From Pseudomonadales bacterium (GTDB lineage: Bacteria > Pseudomonadota > Gammaproteobacteria > Pseudomonadales > Azotimanducaceae): 64,000 nt of DNA. Location: the NCBI GenBank assembly GCA_024234635.1, contig JACKNX010000006.1:62001-126000 (forward strand). Reading direction: 5' to 3'. Below are positions 25,417-33,918 of the stretch, one piece after another. Under the pieces are notes generated by a model. The model searched no databases, was not told where the DNA came from, and saw only the letters and a list, made by a program, of their open reading frames with translations. The position numbers and the translations under genes are program-made. Numbering within the stretch: the stretch's first letter is position 1; the number at the start of each line of letters is the position of its first letter.

Positions 25417-25539
25417 ATGAGCGGTGTGGAGATGCTGGCGATAGGTGCGGTACTGTTCGCGGGCATCGTTGGCCTGCTGCTTGCTCGCGAACGCGCATCC
25501 CTGCGTACGCGCAAGAAGCTCACCGAAAAGCACGGCTGA
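25417..25539 (+). CDS. 40-residue single-TM membrane protein
   Basis: Small ORF of 40 residues, MSGVEMLAIGAVLFAGIVGL at the start, then LLARERASLRTRKKLTEKHG. One hydrophobic helix (about 5-23) is followed by a strongly basic tail, giving an N-out/C-in topology by the positive-inside rule. A GGGGAG lies 12 bases before ATG 25417. It occupies an otherwise empty gap between gltX and the convergent GNAT gene. I do not recognise the family; coding is supported by the helix-plus-basic-tail composition and the good ribosome site only. Confidence 0.5.
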   Translation: MSGVEMLAIGAVLFAGIVGLLLARERASLRTRKKLTEKHG

Positions 25540-26136
25540 TCAGTCGGCGACGAGTTCGTCCATTCCGTAGTTCAACATTCGGGCCTGGAAGTCGGCGACG
25601 TTGTGCGCCAGCACGATGATGTCGTGTGGTTCGCCCGCCCGGTCCTTCACGTAGTCCCGGAACAACGCTTCAGCAATGAAACCCATGTCCTGAAAGACGG
25701 CAATCGCGCTTTTCTGGTCCGTGGTCATACGCGCCGTTAGTTTCTCGAGGCCGCGCGATATCGCCAGCAGGAAACTCTCCTGAATGAGGATCCTGCCGAG
25801 ACCCAGGTCGCGCACATCGGGGGCCAGCAGCACTCGAAGATCACCCACGTGCGCCGACCAGGAGTGGGGGTCGCTGACAACCGCGGAAAAGCCCACCATC
25901 TGCTCGTTCCGCATGATCACGAGGCTGCCTATGCGGCCCTTCTGAAGGTTCTCCATCCACGCTGCCATGACCTTTGGTTCGCTGATATCGCGTGGCAGGA
26001 ACAGCAGATCATGTTCAGGCAGGGAGCGGGCGAACGCCAGGGCGGACCTGGCGTCGCTTACCGCCATCAGGCGACAGGTAAAAGGGCCACTCTCCGTGTC
26101 GATGGTGCGGGGATAGCGGTTGTCGGGGGCATTCAT
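25540..26136 (-). CDS. GNAT family N-acetyltransferase
   Basis: 198 residues with a GNAT fold: FTCRLMAVSDARSALAFARSLPEHD, IGSLVIMRNEQMVGFSAVVSDPHSWSAHVGDLRVLLAPDVRDLGLGRILIQESFLLAISRGLEKL. The R/QxxGxG acetyl-CoA loop is DLGLGR, and VFQDMGFIAEALFRDYV is the usual end strand. ATG 26136 overlaps the stop of phaC (ATGA) and has GGAG eight bases upstream, so it is translated from the PHA operon. The substrate is unknown; the coupling suggests a role in regulating or modifying PHA metabolism. Confidence 0.8.
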   Translation of the reverse strand: MNAPDNRYPRTIDTESGPFTCRLMAVSDARSALAFARSLPEHDLLFLPRDISEPKVMAAWMENLQKGRIGSLVIMRNEQMVGFSAVVSDPHSWSAHVGDLRVLLAPDVRDLGLGRILIQESFLLAISRGLEKLTARMTTDQKSAIAVFQDMGFIAEALFRDYVKDRAGEPHDIIVLAHNVADFQARMLNYGMDELVAD

Positions 26137-27203
26137 ACGCTGCGCTCCGCCAGCCAGGCATCGAGTTGCGGCCACATGCGCCGGACGGCGTTCGGCCCTG
26201 CAATGAGACTGACGTGACCGCCCTTGAGCTTGATCTCCTTCTTGTCCGTGGAACTGATCTTTTCCATCAGCGGACGCACGGAAGGGTAGGGTGCAAGATG
26301 ATCGTGCTCCGCACAGAAGCTGAGTACGGGCACGGTGATGTTGGCGAGATCAGCGGACTTGCCGTCAACTACCAGCGTTCCATTCACAAGCTTGTTTTCC
26401 CACAACAGCTCCTTGGTGGTCTGGCGGGCATACTCACCGGCAAGCGGCAGCGTTTCATTTCCCCAGCGTTCGAAAGCGCGTGCGGACTTGACGAAATCCT
26501 CGTTCCACATCTGCTCCCACAACCGGATCTGGCTGGCGGTGCGCTGTGCGGGCCGCTGCATTTCGAAACTCTGCATGACAAAGTCGGCAGGAATGATGCC
26601 GAGCGTATCAACCAGCCGGTCCACGTCGTAATAGCGGGGGTCCTGCCAGGTGCGCACCAGGCCCATTTCATGCCAGTCGATGGGTGTGGTGAGGCAGACC
26701 AGGTTCTTCAGCGGTCCGTTGGGGTGCGTCGCGGCATAGATGCAGGACAACACACCGCCCATGCAATAGCCGACGATGGAAACATCGGGCTCGCCGGTAA
26801 TGCGGGATATCGTGCGGATGCAGGAGGGGATGAAATCCTGCGTGTAGTCGCCGAGATCGAGATTTCGCTCATGGGGGCGTGGCGCCTCCCAGTCGAGCAC
26901 AAAAACGTCGAAGCCGCGACGGCACAGGTACTCCACCAGACTCTGGCCTGGTGCAATATCAAAAATGTAGGCCTTGTTGGTGGTTGCCATCACCAGTAAC
27001 AGCGGAACGCGATAGACCTCGTCAGACTGCGGGCGATAGTGATAGAGCCTTAGTGTCCCGCGTTCCAGAACCACGTCCTTGGGGGTCAGACCCACGGGGA
27101 TCGCCGGCCCGCGGATATACTCCAGTCCGTTTACGCTGCGGGCGATGGTGCGCTCCACCAACCGGTTTACCTGCGCGGCAAGCGATGCGTCGTACTCGGC
27201 CAT
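26133..27203 (-). CDS. phaC: Class III poly(R)-hydroxyalkanoate synthase subunit PhaC
   Basis: Polymerises (R)-3-hydroxyacyl-CoA into PHA granules. 356 residues, the class III size (class I/II enzymes are about 560-600). The lipase-like box is GYCMGG (145-150) with nucleophile Cys147; the catalytic Asp301 is in CAEHDHLAP and His330 in KGGHVSL. DWEAP and LTTPIDWHEMG are typical of the family. Class III PhaC needs a second subunit, PhaE, and a small PhaE-like gene ends 1 bp before it. It overlaps the GNAT gene by 4 bp. Confidence 0.95.
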   Translation of the reverse strand: MAEYDASLAAQVNRLVERTIARSVNGLEYIRGPAIPVGLTPKDVVLERGTLRLYHYRPQSDEVYRVPLLLVMATTNKAYIFDIAPGQSLVEYLCRRGFDVFVLDWEAPRPHERNLDLGDYTQDFIPSCIRTISRITGEPDVSIVGYCMGGVLSCIYAATHPNGPLKNLVCLTTPIDWHEMGLVRTWQDPRYYDVDRLVDTLGIIPADFVMQSFEMQRPAQRTASQIRLWEQMWNEDFVKSARAFERWGNETLPLAGEYARQTTKELLWENKLVNGTLVVDGKSADLANITVPVLSFCAEHDHLAPYPSVRPLMEKISSTDKKEIKLKGGHVSLIAGPNAVRRMWPQLDAWLAERSV

Positions 27204-27204
27204 C

Positions 27205-27591
27205 TTACTGGTCTCCCTGCCGGCTGGGCGGCTGTTTGGTACGTGGCGGCCCCTGGCGGGCGCTACCCGGCGAACTGTTGCTCTGCATGCCCATCAGCGC
27301 GTCCTCGATGCGTGACAGACGCCGGTCGACGGCCTGTACCGCCTCCGCGAGATGCACGATGTCCTCGCGCGTCGGCATATTGGCTGTTTCCAGATTCCGT
27401 GCCATGTAGTCCTGGAACAACTTGCGCATGGTCATCTGCGCGTCCTGCGCCTGATTCATCGAGCGTGTGAACGATTCCGTACCCATCATCTGGTTGGCGA
27501 ACGCGTCGAAGTTGCGCTCCCACTGCGTCACCATCTCGCGGAACTGTTCGTCGAGGGGTTTGGTCGTCTTCTCGTTGGACTTGTCGGCCAT
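27205..27591 (-). CDS. Short PhaE/phasin-like PHA synthase partner
   Basis: 128 residues, mostly helical: MADKSNEKTTKPLDEQFREMVTQWERNFDAFANQMMGTESFTRSMNQAQDAQMTMRKLFQDYMARNLETANMPTREDIVHLAEAVQAVDRRLSRIEDALMGM, with a disordered Pro/Gln-rich tail. NMPTREDIVHLAEAVQAVDRRLSRIE resembles the C-terminal part of PhaE and related PHA granule proteins. At 128 residues it is much shorter than typical PhaE (about 350). Position just upstream of phaC in the same operon supports the assignment. Start ATG 27591 by context; longer in-frame codons are unlikely. Confidence 0.68.
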   Translation of the reverse strand: MADKSNEKTTKPLDEQFREMVTQWERNFDAFANQMMGTESFTRSMNQAQDAQMTMRKLFQDYMARNLETANMPTREDIVHLAEAVQAVDRRLSRIEDALMGMQSNSSPGSARQGPPRTKQPPSRQGDQ

Positions 27592-27771
27592 TGCGGCGAC
27601 TCCGTGGCGGGGAGCCTTCAGTCTACAGGCGCGCCACCCCGTTGACGACAGGAGCAGGCAACGTGGCTGGCCGGCAGGGACTGCTTCTGCGTACCACGCC
27701 GGTCGTGCGGTGGCGCCGCCGCCCCGCATGAGCGGGACAAGGGCGGGAGGCGCGCAGCGGTGGCAGGCAAC

Positions 27772-28527
27772 TCAGGTACTCCATCCCCCGCTGAAAGAGA
27801 AAAACTGCCCGGTCTGAAACCGTGACCGACCGTCCAGCAACACCCTGGTGAAGGCGGCCAACTCGTCCATCGAGCCGAGACGCCGGGCCGGCACCTGGGC
27901 CTCGATACGCGCTCGTCGTGCGGGGTCGTCCGCCCGGTTGGCCTGAATGAAGCCCGGAAAATCCATGAAGTTCGTGCCGATTGCGTTCACACACACGCCA
28001 TGTTTTGCGTACTCAAGACCCACCGCGCGAACCAGTGCATTGGCACCGGCTCGGGAAGCGCCGTACAAGGATACCCTTGGTTCCGGGCGGGCTCCGGCAG
28101 CGCTGGTGAACACCACGATCTGGCCGCTGCCTGCGGCGATCATGGGCGGCAATGCAGCGCGCAAGGCGTGAAATACCATGTCCAGATTGGTGGTCTTCAC
28201 GCGCTCCCAGTCCGCTTCGGTCGACTCCAGGAACGGACCAAGCACGATCTCGCCGGTTACGAAACACGCCGCATCGAGCCGCCCGAAGCGATCCAGCGAG
28301 GCCTGAACCAGGGCCCGGTTGCCCGCCGCGGTCGTGAGATCCGAACTGGCGATCACTTCGACGGCGGTGCCATTGTCCTTCAGGAAGGCTACGTCATCAG
28401 CGGACGGAGAATGCAACACCAGGTCGTGGCCGCACGTCGCCAGTTCCCGCGCCAGGGCAGGGCCTACGTAGCTGCCGGCATTGCTGATCAACGCCACCCG
28501 TTTGGGATGTTTCGCGTCCGCGGTCAT
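27772..28527 (-). CDS. Atypical short-chain dehydrogenase/reductase-like protein
   Basis: About 251 residues in the SDR fold. The N-terminal nucleotide loop is NAGSYVGPALA instead of TGxxxGxG. The usual NNAG is absent (ACFVTGEI), and the active-site pattern is SAAGARPEPRVSLYGASR, with Ser and Tyr present but Arg in place of the catalytic Lys. It may be non-catalytic or use unusual chemistry. The rest (GLEYAKHGVCVNAIGTNFMDFPGF, RRLGSMDELAAFTRVLLD, GQFFSFSGGW) is a standard SDR end. ATG 28527 is chosen because GTG 28539 sits inside the GGGAGG site. Downstream, 180 bp without a gene separate it from the phaE-like gene. Confidence 0.78.
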   Translation of the reverse strand: MTADAKHPKRVALISNAGSYVGPALARELATCGHDLVLHSPSADDVAFLKDNGTAVEVIASSDLTTAAGNRALVQASLDRFGRLDAACFVTGEIVLGPFLESTEADWERVKTTNLDMVFHALRAALPPMIAAGSGQIVVFTSAAGARPEPRVSLYGASRAGANALVRAVGLEYAKHGVCVNAIGTNFMDFPGFIQANRADDPARRARIEAQVPARRLGSMDELAAFTRVLLDGRSRFQTGQFFSFSGGWST

Positions 28528-28718
28528 GGTCTGTTGCACCTCCCTGCTGGTTGCAGCATCAGAACCCTATCGCAATCACCGCTCCTGCAGCCAGCAGGTG
28601 ACACCAGGTAAGTGGGTGCCGCCGCGGCGATGGCCGCAGGTCATTGCCGTCGTGAGGGCGCGTAGCGGCCGGTCCGCCGTGAGGGCAGGATGCCCGAAGG
28701 CGAGGTAAAGCCCCCCAC

Positions 28719-30005
28719 TCAAGGCGGCTCCTGCCAGAATTCCTCCGCGTGCCAGTCCCCGGCTTCCTGCGATTCTTCGTCAGTCTCCTCATACTGCAAG
28801 CCGTCCAGGGTGGGTGCATCCCCCATGACGGTACCCGGTCGGGCGATGTCGCGAGCACGTCTCAGGCTGATGTCACCAAAGCGATGCGACACTGCGTCCA
28901 TCGCACGCTCAAGGCGTTGCTGGCGATCGCGGCTCGCAAAGAGATCAAACTGCTCGCTGCCGTCGCGAGCGTGCAGTTCGTAGACGGCCATGCCAACCAG
29001 CCGGAAGGGACCCTGCGCACGCAGAGCGTCCGCCAGAGGGATGGCGACGCGGAACAATTCCTCGGCCACATCCGTCGGTTCGGTGAGCAGGACCTGGCGC
29101 GTAAGCAGGCGGAAGTCGGCGGTCTTCAGGCGCACTCGCACGCCGCCGGCTTTCAACTGTTTTTCCCGCAGGCGTCTGCCGAGCCGGTCCGCTGAGCGCT
29201 TCAGGTATCGCCGGACTTCCGCGTCAGTCACGGCGTCCTGTTCCAGCGTGCGGTCCGAGCCCATGCTGTGAGCGACGCGCCTGCGGGCCACCGGGCGCGG
29301 ATCCTGGGCGTTGGCCAGGGCGCGCAGGTGCGCCCCCAGGCTGCCCAACTGTTTCTGCAGGCGGGCCGGATCCGCGCCGGCAATGTCCGCGACGGTTCGG
29401 TAACCCAGTGCCATGAGACGGGCTTCGGTCTTCGCGCCGACTCCCCAGAGGCTTGCTACCGGGAGAGGCGCCAGCCACTTTACTGCCGCCTCGGGTGGAA
29501 CCACGGTCAGACCGTCCGGTTTGCTGTACCCACTTGCCACCTTGGCGACGAACTTGGTTGCCGAGACTCCCACCGATACGGTCAGGCCGGTAGCGGCGAA
29601 AACGGCCTCCTTGATGCGGCGGGCGGCGATTGCTGGCGTGCCGTGCTGGTGCAGGGTGCCGGTGAGGTCGATGAACGCCTCGTCCAGACTGATCGGTTCC
29701 ACGACTGGCGAGAAGTCCGCGAATGCCCGCATGACGAGGCGTGAAATGGCCTCGTAGCGCCCAAAACGCGGCGGCACGACCAGCGCGTGCGGACAGCGTG
29801 CCAGCGCCTTGGCCATCGGCATGGCGCTGCCCACCCGAAACGGGCGGGCTTCGTAGCTGGCCGTCAGCACCACGCCACGTCGGCTGCGCGGCCCGACGAT
29901 GACCGGTTTGCCGCGCAACAGCGGGTCGTCGAGCTGTTCCACCGAGGCGTAGAAAGCATCCATGTCCGCATGGGCAATGATGCGCGGCCAGGGGGAGGCG
30001 GTCAT
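28719..30005 (-). CDS. dinB: DNA polymerase IV (DinB)
   Basis: Y-family translesion polymerase, 428 residues. Catalytic residues are Asp14 (HADMDAFYASVE), Asp108-Glu109 (SLDEAFIDLTG) and SVGVSATKFVAKVASGYSKPDG. A thumb and little finger follow, and the beta-clamp motif QFDLF is at 352-356. A 72-residue C-terminal extension rich in acidic residues is longer than in E. coli Pol IV. No LexA box was recognised in its upstream region. Downstream lies the SDR gene in the same direction. Confidence 0.95.
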   Translation of the reverse strand: MTASPWPRIIAHADMDAFYASVEQLDDPLLRGKPVIVGPRSRRGVVLTASYEARPFRVGSAMPMAKALARCPHALVVPPRFGRYEAISRLVMRAFADFSPVVEPISLDEAFIDLTGTLHQHGTPAIAARRIKEAVFAATGLTVSVGVSATKFVAKVASGYSKPDGLTVVPPEAAVKWLAPLPVASLWGVGAKTEARLMALGYRTVADIAGADPARLQKQLGSLGAHLRALANAQDPRPVARRRVAHSMGSDRTLEQDAVTDAEVRRYLKRSADRLGRRLREKQLKAGGVRVRLKTADFRLLTRQVLLTEPTDVAEELFRVAIPLADALRAQGPFRLVGMAVYELHARDGSEQFDLFASRDRQQRLERAMDAVSHRFGDISLRRARDIARPGTVMGDAPTLDGLQYEETDEESQEAGDWHAEEFWQEPP

Positions 30006-30033
30006 CGCGCCGCGGGACTCGCGTGTGGCATGG

Positions 30034-30798
30034 TCAGATGGCGGTCATGCCCGCGTCTACGGTGAACTCCGCGCCAGTAACGTAGTTGGCTTCGTCGGAG
30101 GCCAGGTACAGGATGCAATTGGCAATGTCTTCCGGCTGGCCCACGCGGCCAAGCGGAATGCGTGCCGCGGCGACGTTGGCGTCACCGGGATTGCTGCTGC
30201 CGACGGCGGCGGCCTGCATGTTGGTCCAGATCACACCGGGATGCACCGAATTGCAGCGGATGTTGTCGGCGCCACCTTCGACTGCCACCACCTTGGTCAT
30301 CAGCCGCACGCCGCCCTTTGCGGCGCTGTACGCGGAACAGGTGGCAAGACCGACGAGTCCGGCAACGGACGACAGATTGACGATGGCGCCACCGCCGCTG
30401 GTTTTCATCTGCGCCATGGCGTACTTGCAGCCCAGAAACACGCTGGTGAGGTTGACGTCGATCTGCCGGTTCCAGTCCGCCAGCGAGAGATTGGCGATTG
30501 GCTTGAGCACGGCGATGCCGGCGTTGTTGACCAGCACGTCCAGGCGCCCGTAGGCCTTCACCGTCTCCGCGATCACTTCCTGCCAGCGGGATTCGCTGGT
30601 GACGTCCTGGTGCAGCGCCAGTGCCTGTCCACCCGCGTCCCGAATGGCCGCCGCCGTGTTCTCGGCGCCAGCGAGATCGACATCCGTTACCACGACCCGA
30701 GCGCCTTCGCGGCCGAGCGCCATCGCCGTTGCCCGCCCCAGACCGGGATTGGACGCACCACCCGTCACGATTGCCACCTTGCCGTCTACTCGACCCAT
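30034..30798 (-). CDS. Short-chain dehydrogenase/reductase (classical SDR)
   Basis: 254-residue classical SDR. Cofactor loop TGGASNPGLGRATA, VVTDVD after beta-2 (Asp predicts NAD preference), NNAG motif, active site Ser...YSAAK, and the C-terminal SVHPGVIWTNMQ plus YVTGAEFTVDAGMT. Full catalytic set present, unlike the SDR at 27772-28527. Substrate unknown; such genes next to luciferase-like enzymes are common in secondary catabolism clusters. ATG 30798 has GGGGGAA six bases upstream. Divergent from the luciferase-like gene with 53 bp between. Confidence 0.85.
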   Translation of the reverse strand: MGRVDGKVAIVTGGASNPGLGRATAMALGREGARVVVTDVDLAGAENTAAAIRDAGGQALALHQDVTSESRWQEVIAETVKAYGRLDVLVNNAGIAVLKPIANLSLADWNRQIDVNLTSVFLGCKYAMAQMKTSGGGAIVNLSSVAGLVGLATCSAYSAAKGGVRLMTKVVAVEGGADNIRCNSVHPGVIWTNMQAAAVGSSNPGDANVAAARIPLGRVGQPEDIANCILYLASDEANYVTGAEFTVDAGMTAI

Positions 30799-30851
30799 GA
30801 GAATTCCCCCGATATTGTTACGTGCAGATCATAAGACGGACGCTGCCTGCC

Positions 30852-31730
30852 ATGAAGTTCGGTATTCACGCCGGCCCCCAGGACATTCCCATGCAGGACC
30901 TCATCCGGTTGTGGAAAACGGCGGATGAAAACGGTTTCCACTGGGTGTCGGTGTGGGATCATTTCTACGCCAATCCACTGCGCTCGCGGGCAGACCCCTG
31001 CTTCGAGGCGGTGTCCACCATGGCCGGGCTGGCGGCGCACACGCGCAAGGTGCGTGTCGGATGCCTTGTTTTCTGCGCATTGTTCCGCTCCCCTGGCATG
31101 CTCGCCAAGGCGGCGGTAACCATCGATCACCTGTCGGGCGGGCGGGCGGAAATTGGCATCGGCGCGGGTTGGTATGAGGAGGAATTCCGGGATTTCGGCT
31201 ATGGCTTTCCCCCCCTGGGCCAGCGGCTGGATCAGCTGGAAGAGGCGCTGACCATCATCCGGTCGTTGTGGCGGGACGAGGAAACCAACTTCAAGGGCCG
31301 CTACTACGACCTGCAGGGCGCCGTCTGTGCTCCCAAACCCGTCAATCCCGGCATGCGCATCTGGATCGGCGGTCGCGGCAAGTCACGCACGCCGCGACTC
31401 GCGGCCACCTATGGGGACGGCTACAACCTGCCCTATGTCTCCCCCGAAACCGCGGCGCATCGCTTCGCGGCCATGCGTCGCGAATGCGAAAAGCGCGGGC
31501 GCGATCCGGCGGAGGTCGAAACCAGCGTCAACCTGGGTTTCTATCTGGGTGATCGGCAGCCGGATGTGCCCGCGGATGGCTGCATCACGGGCTCCGTCCA
31601 ACAGGCGATCGACCGCATCGGTGCCTATCAGGACCTCGGAGTGCAGGGGCTGAACATCGCCTTTCGCCCTCCGGTGGATTGGGACGGGCTGTCACTGTTC
31701 GTCGACGAGGTGATGTCAGCGTTTCGTTGA
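30852..31730 (+). CDS. Luciferase-like (LLM) flavin-dependent oxidoreductase
   Basis: About 292 residues of the bacterial luciferase/LLM TIM-barrel superfamily: MKFGIHAGPQ, ADENGFHWVSVWDHF, TRKVRVGCLVFCALFRSPGMLAKAAVTIDHLSGGRAEIGIGAGWYEEEFRDFGY, and MRIWIGGRGKSRTPRLAATYGDGYNLP. This pattern is close to F420-dependent LLM enzymes. No F420 biosynthesis gene is in the window, so FMN use cannot be excluded. ATG 30852 fits the family start; a ribosome site is weak. Confidence 0.8.
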   Translation: MKFGIHAGPQDIPMQDLIRLWKTADENGFHWVSVWDHFYANPLRSRADPCFEAVSTMAGLAAHTRKVRVGCLVFCALFRSPGMLAKAAVTIDHLSGGRAEIGIGAGWYEEEFRDFGYGFPPLGQRLDQLEEALTIIRSLWRDEETNFKGRYYDLQGAVCAPKPVNPGMRIWIGGRGKSRTPRLAATYGDGYNLPYVSPETAAHRFAAMRRECEKRGRDPAEVETSVNLGFYLGDRQPDVPADGCITGSVQQAIDRIGAYQDLGVQGLNIAFRPPVDWDGLSLFVDEVMSAFR

Positions 31731-31756
31731 CGGGCGCTTCTACCAGGCAGGCATTC

Positions 31757-32311
31757 ATGTCGTTGTTTGAATTTGTACTCACCGGTTTCACACTGGTGCT
31801 GGCGTTGGTGATTACCCGCGTGCTGGGCGGCTTGCGGTGGGTGCTCGCCGCGGGGCGCGTCTACTGGGTGCATGCCACGTTCGTCTTCGTGTTGCTGGTG
31901 TTCGCCAGCCTGGTGTGGTGGGAGCTCTGGTATCAGCGAAACAATCAGTGGAACTATCTCTCGTTTGCCTACAACCTGCTGATCGGTCCCGGCGTCATGT
32001 ATTTCATTTCCGTGCTGCTGGTGCCGGAACAGCCGCGGCGTATCACGAACTGGCGGGCCTACTTCTATGCGGTTCGGCGCATGTTCTATGGCACGCTGGC
32101 CGGCATGATGATTGCGGCTTTCATTGGCGCCATCGGCATCACGCATACCCAGCTCGGCCATCCCGGGCAGGCGCTCATGGCGTTCGGTCTGTTGCTCGCG
32201 GTGCTCGGCTATCGCTCGGAATCCCATGCCATGCACGCCGGCATTGCGGTGGTGCTGGCGACACTTGTCGCTATCGCCGTCGCCCTGGTGCAGACGGCGC
32301 CGGTCCGTTAG
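31757..32311 (+). CDS. Multi-pass membrane protein of unknown function
   Basis: 184 residues with about five membrane helices: FEFVLTGFTLVLALVITRVLGGLRWVL, YWVHATFVFVLLVFASLVWWELWY, YLLIGPGVMYFISVLLV-like, and two C-terminal helices. A hydrophilic loop (PEQPRRITNWRAYFYAVRRMFYG) is positively charged and likely cytoplasmic. I do not recognise the family. Start ATG 31757; the upstream codons in frame are inside the luciferase-like gene end. Downstream lies a repeat-rich noncoding stretch. Confidence 0.65.
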   Translation: MSLFEFVLTGFTLVLALVITRVLGGLRWVLAAGRVYWVHATFVFVLLVFASLVWWELWYQRNNQWNYLSFAYNLLIGPGVMYFISVLLVPEQPRRITNWRAYFYAVRRMFYGTLAGMMIAAFIGAIGITHTQLGHPGQALMAFGLLLAVLGYRSESHAMHAGIAVVLATLVAIAVALVQTAPVR

Positions 32312-32330
32312 CAGCTTGCCAGGTTGCGAG

Positions 32331-32487
32331 TGCCGGCGCTGTCGCTGATTGCCGGCGCTGTCGCTCATGGAACTTCGTTCCATGAGCGGCTGCTGAAAAA
32401 GCCGCCTGGCAAGCCAGCCGGGGATGGCTGGCCCGCGAATGCAGCGGAAATCGCTGTAACTGGCGCAAGTCGGCGAAGCCGCCGACT
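32331..32487. repeat. Repeat- and hairpin-rich intergenic block
   Basis: A 16-bp direct repeat (TGCCGGCGCTGTCGCT at 32331-32346 and 32350-32365) runs into a 12-bp perfect stem with a TTC loop (32362-32388). Two further hairpins follow: 7-bp stem at 32413-32432 and 8-bp stem at 32468-32487. It lies between convergent genes. It could act as terminators, or be a REP-like element; no T-tract is present. Confidence 0.7.
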
Positions 32488-32599
32488 GCTGAAACACATC
32501 CAGGAAGGACTTCTTAACCATCCTGTTTGCCGACTGGTTCAGCCTCCTGTTGGCTCAGCCGGCTTGCTTGCGGTGTGGCATGACAGGGCAGGGATGCTC

Positions 32600-33814
32600 T
32601 CAGAGTACGCAGCGCGGACGCGTGGCATGCAGGCTGGCGTAGCGTTCCACCTGGCGCCAGACGCGCAGCAGGTTCTCACCCATCACCTTGCGAATTGCGC
32701 GCCGGGAGTAACCACGCTGCTCGAGCGCGGCGACCAGATTCGGGTAATCCGCAACGGTTTTGAGACCAATCGGCAGGGTGTCGCCAACACCATCGAAATC
32801 GCTGCCAATGCCCACCGCATTGATGCCCGCAACGTGCACCACATGGTCGATATGGGCAACGACATCGTCGAGGGTGGCATACGGATACGGATGTGCCGCG
32901 CGCCAGTCGTCGCGGAAACGCTGCATCTCGGGCGCGCGGGCGTCCAGGCCGTTTTCCGTGGCGTAGGCCCTGGCGGCCGCGGTGGATCGGTCCGCGTACT
33001 CACGCGCCTTCGCGGAGATGAAGTCGCTGCCGACGTTCACCTGCACGACGCCACCGGCATCCGCGATCGCCGCGATCATCCGGTCGTCGATATTGCGTTC
33101 GAAACCGGGTACCAGGTGGCGGGTAGCTGAATGCGAGGCAATCACCGGGACAGCGGATTCGTCGAGCACCATCCAGAAAGCGTCGTCGGAGAGATGCGAC
33201 ACATCGACCATGATACCCAGCAGGTTCATCTCGTGGATCACGCGTTGACCGGCGGCGGAAATGCCTTTCCATGGGCGTTTGGTGTCATACGAGCTGTCCG
33301 CGAGTGCGTTGCTCTTCGCATGCGCCAGACTCAGGTACCGGATGCCGCGCATGTGCAGCGCGCGCAGCCTGTTCAGGTCGTCACCGATGAAGCCGCCGTT
33401 TTCGAGCCCCATCGGCAGCGCGATGAGGCCGCGCCTGCCGGCCTGCACGACGTCGTTGGGACAGGTGGCAAGGGTAAGGTCCCGCGGATGCTCGCTCACC
33501 AGTGTCTCGACGCTGTCGATGAGCTGGTTCGCCATCGCTTCTCCGCCACCGGCCGCGTCGACCGTCGCGGGAATGAATATGGACATGAAGCCAGCGGTCA
33601 GCCCCCCGCGGCGTGCTTTTGGCAGATCAAATTGCCGATCGCCGGTTTCGCTTCCAAGGTCCACGGGCTGCATCGCCTGCCGGATCGGCGCGTCGATATG
33701 TGTGTCGACGATCAGCAGACCACGGTCGGGGACCGCGTGTCCGGGCACGCAGAGGGCGAGTGTGCAGGCGATCAGGCAGGCTCGAAAACCGGCACCGCGG
33801 TCGGGATGGTGCAT
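32600..33814 (-). CDS. Secreted membrane-dipeptidase family (M19) hydrolase
   Basis: 404 residues. Signal peptide MHHPDRGAGFRACLIACTLALCVPGHA. Renal-dipeptidase fold: LLIVDTHIDAPIRQ (metal ligands His and Asp), LPMGLENGGFIG (bridging Glu), VDVSHLSDDAFW, ASHSATRHLVPGFERN (metal His), and GSDFDGVGDTLPIGL near the C-terminus. Expected to cleave dipeptides, including D-amino-acid-containing ones, in the periplasm. It stands alone between two convergent or divergent neighbours and could help in peptidoglycan or peptide scavenging. Confidence 0.9.
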   Translation of the reverse strand: MHHPDRGAGFRACLIACTLALCVPGHAVPDRGLLIVDTHIDAPIRQAMQPVDLGSETGDRQFDLPKARRGGLTAGFMSIFIPATVDAAGGGEAMANQLIDSVETLVSEHPRDLTLATCPNDVVQAGRRGLIALPMGLENGGFIGDDLNRLRALHMRGIRYLSLAHAKSNALADSSYDTKRPWKGISAAGQRVIHEMNLLGIMVDVSHLSDDAFWMVLDESAVPVIASHSATRHLVPGFERNIDDRMIAAIADAGGVVQVNVGSDFISAKAREYADRSTAAARAYATENGLDARAPEMQRFRDDWRAAHPYPYATLDDVVAHIDHVVHVAGINAVGIGSDFDGVGDTLPIGLKTVADYPNLVAALEQRGYSRRAIRKVMGENLLRVWRQVERYASLHATRPRCVL

Positions 33815-33918
33815 GGCGGAGTGTCCAGGAATTGATGGCGCGAGTGTAGCAGCGTCGCGTGGTCGCGGGTTTCGCCTGCCTTCGCTATCATCCCGACGAC
33901 TTCAATCCGGGAACCATC

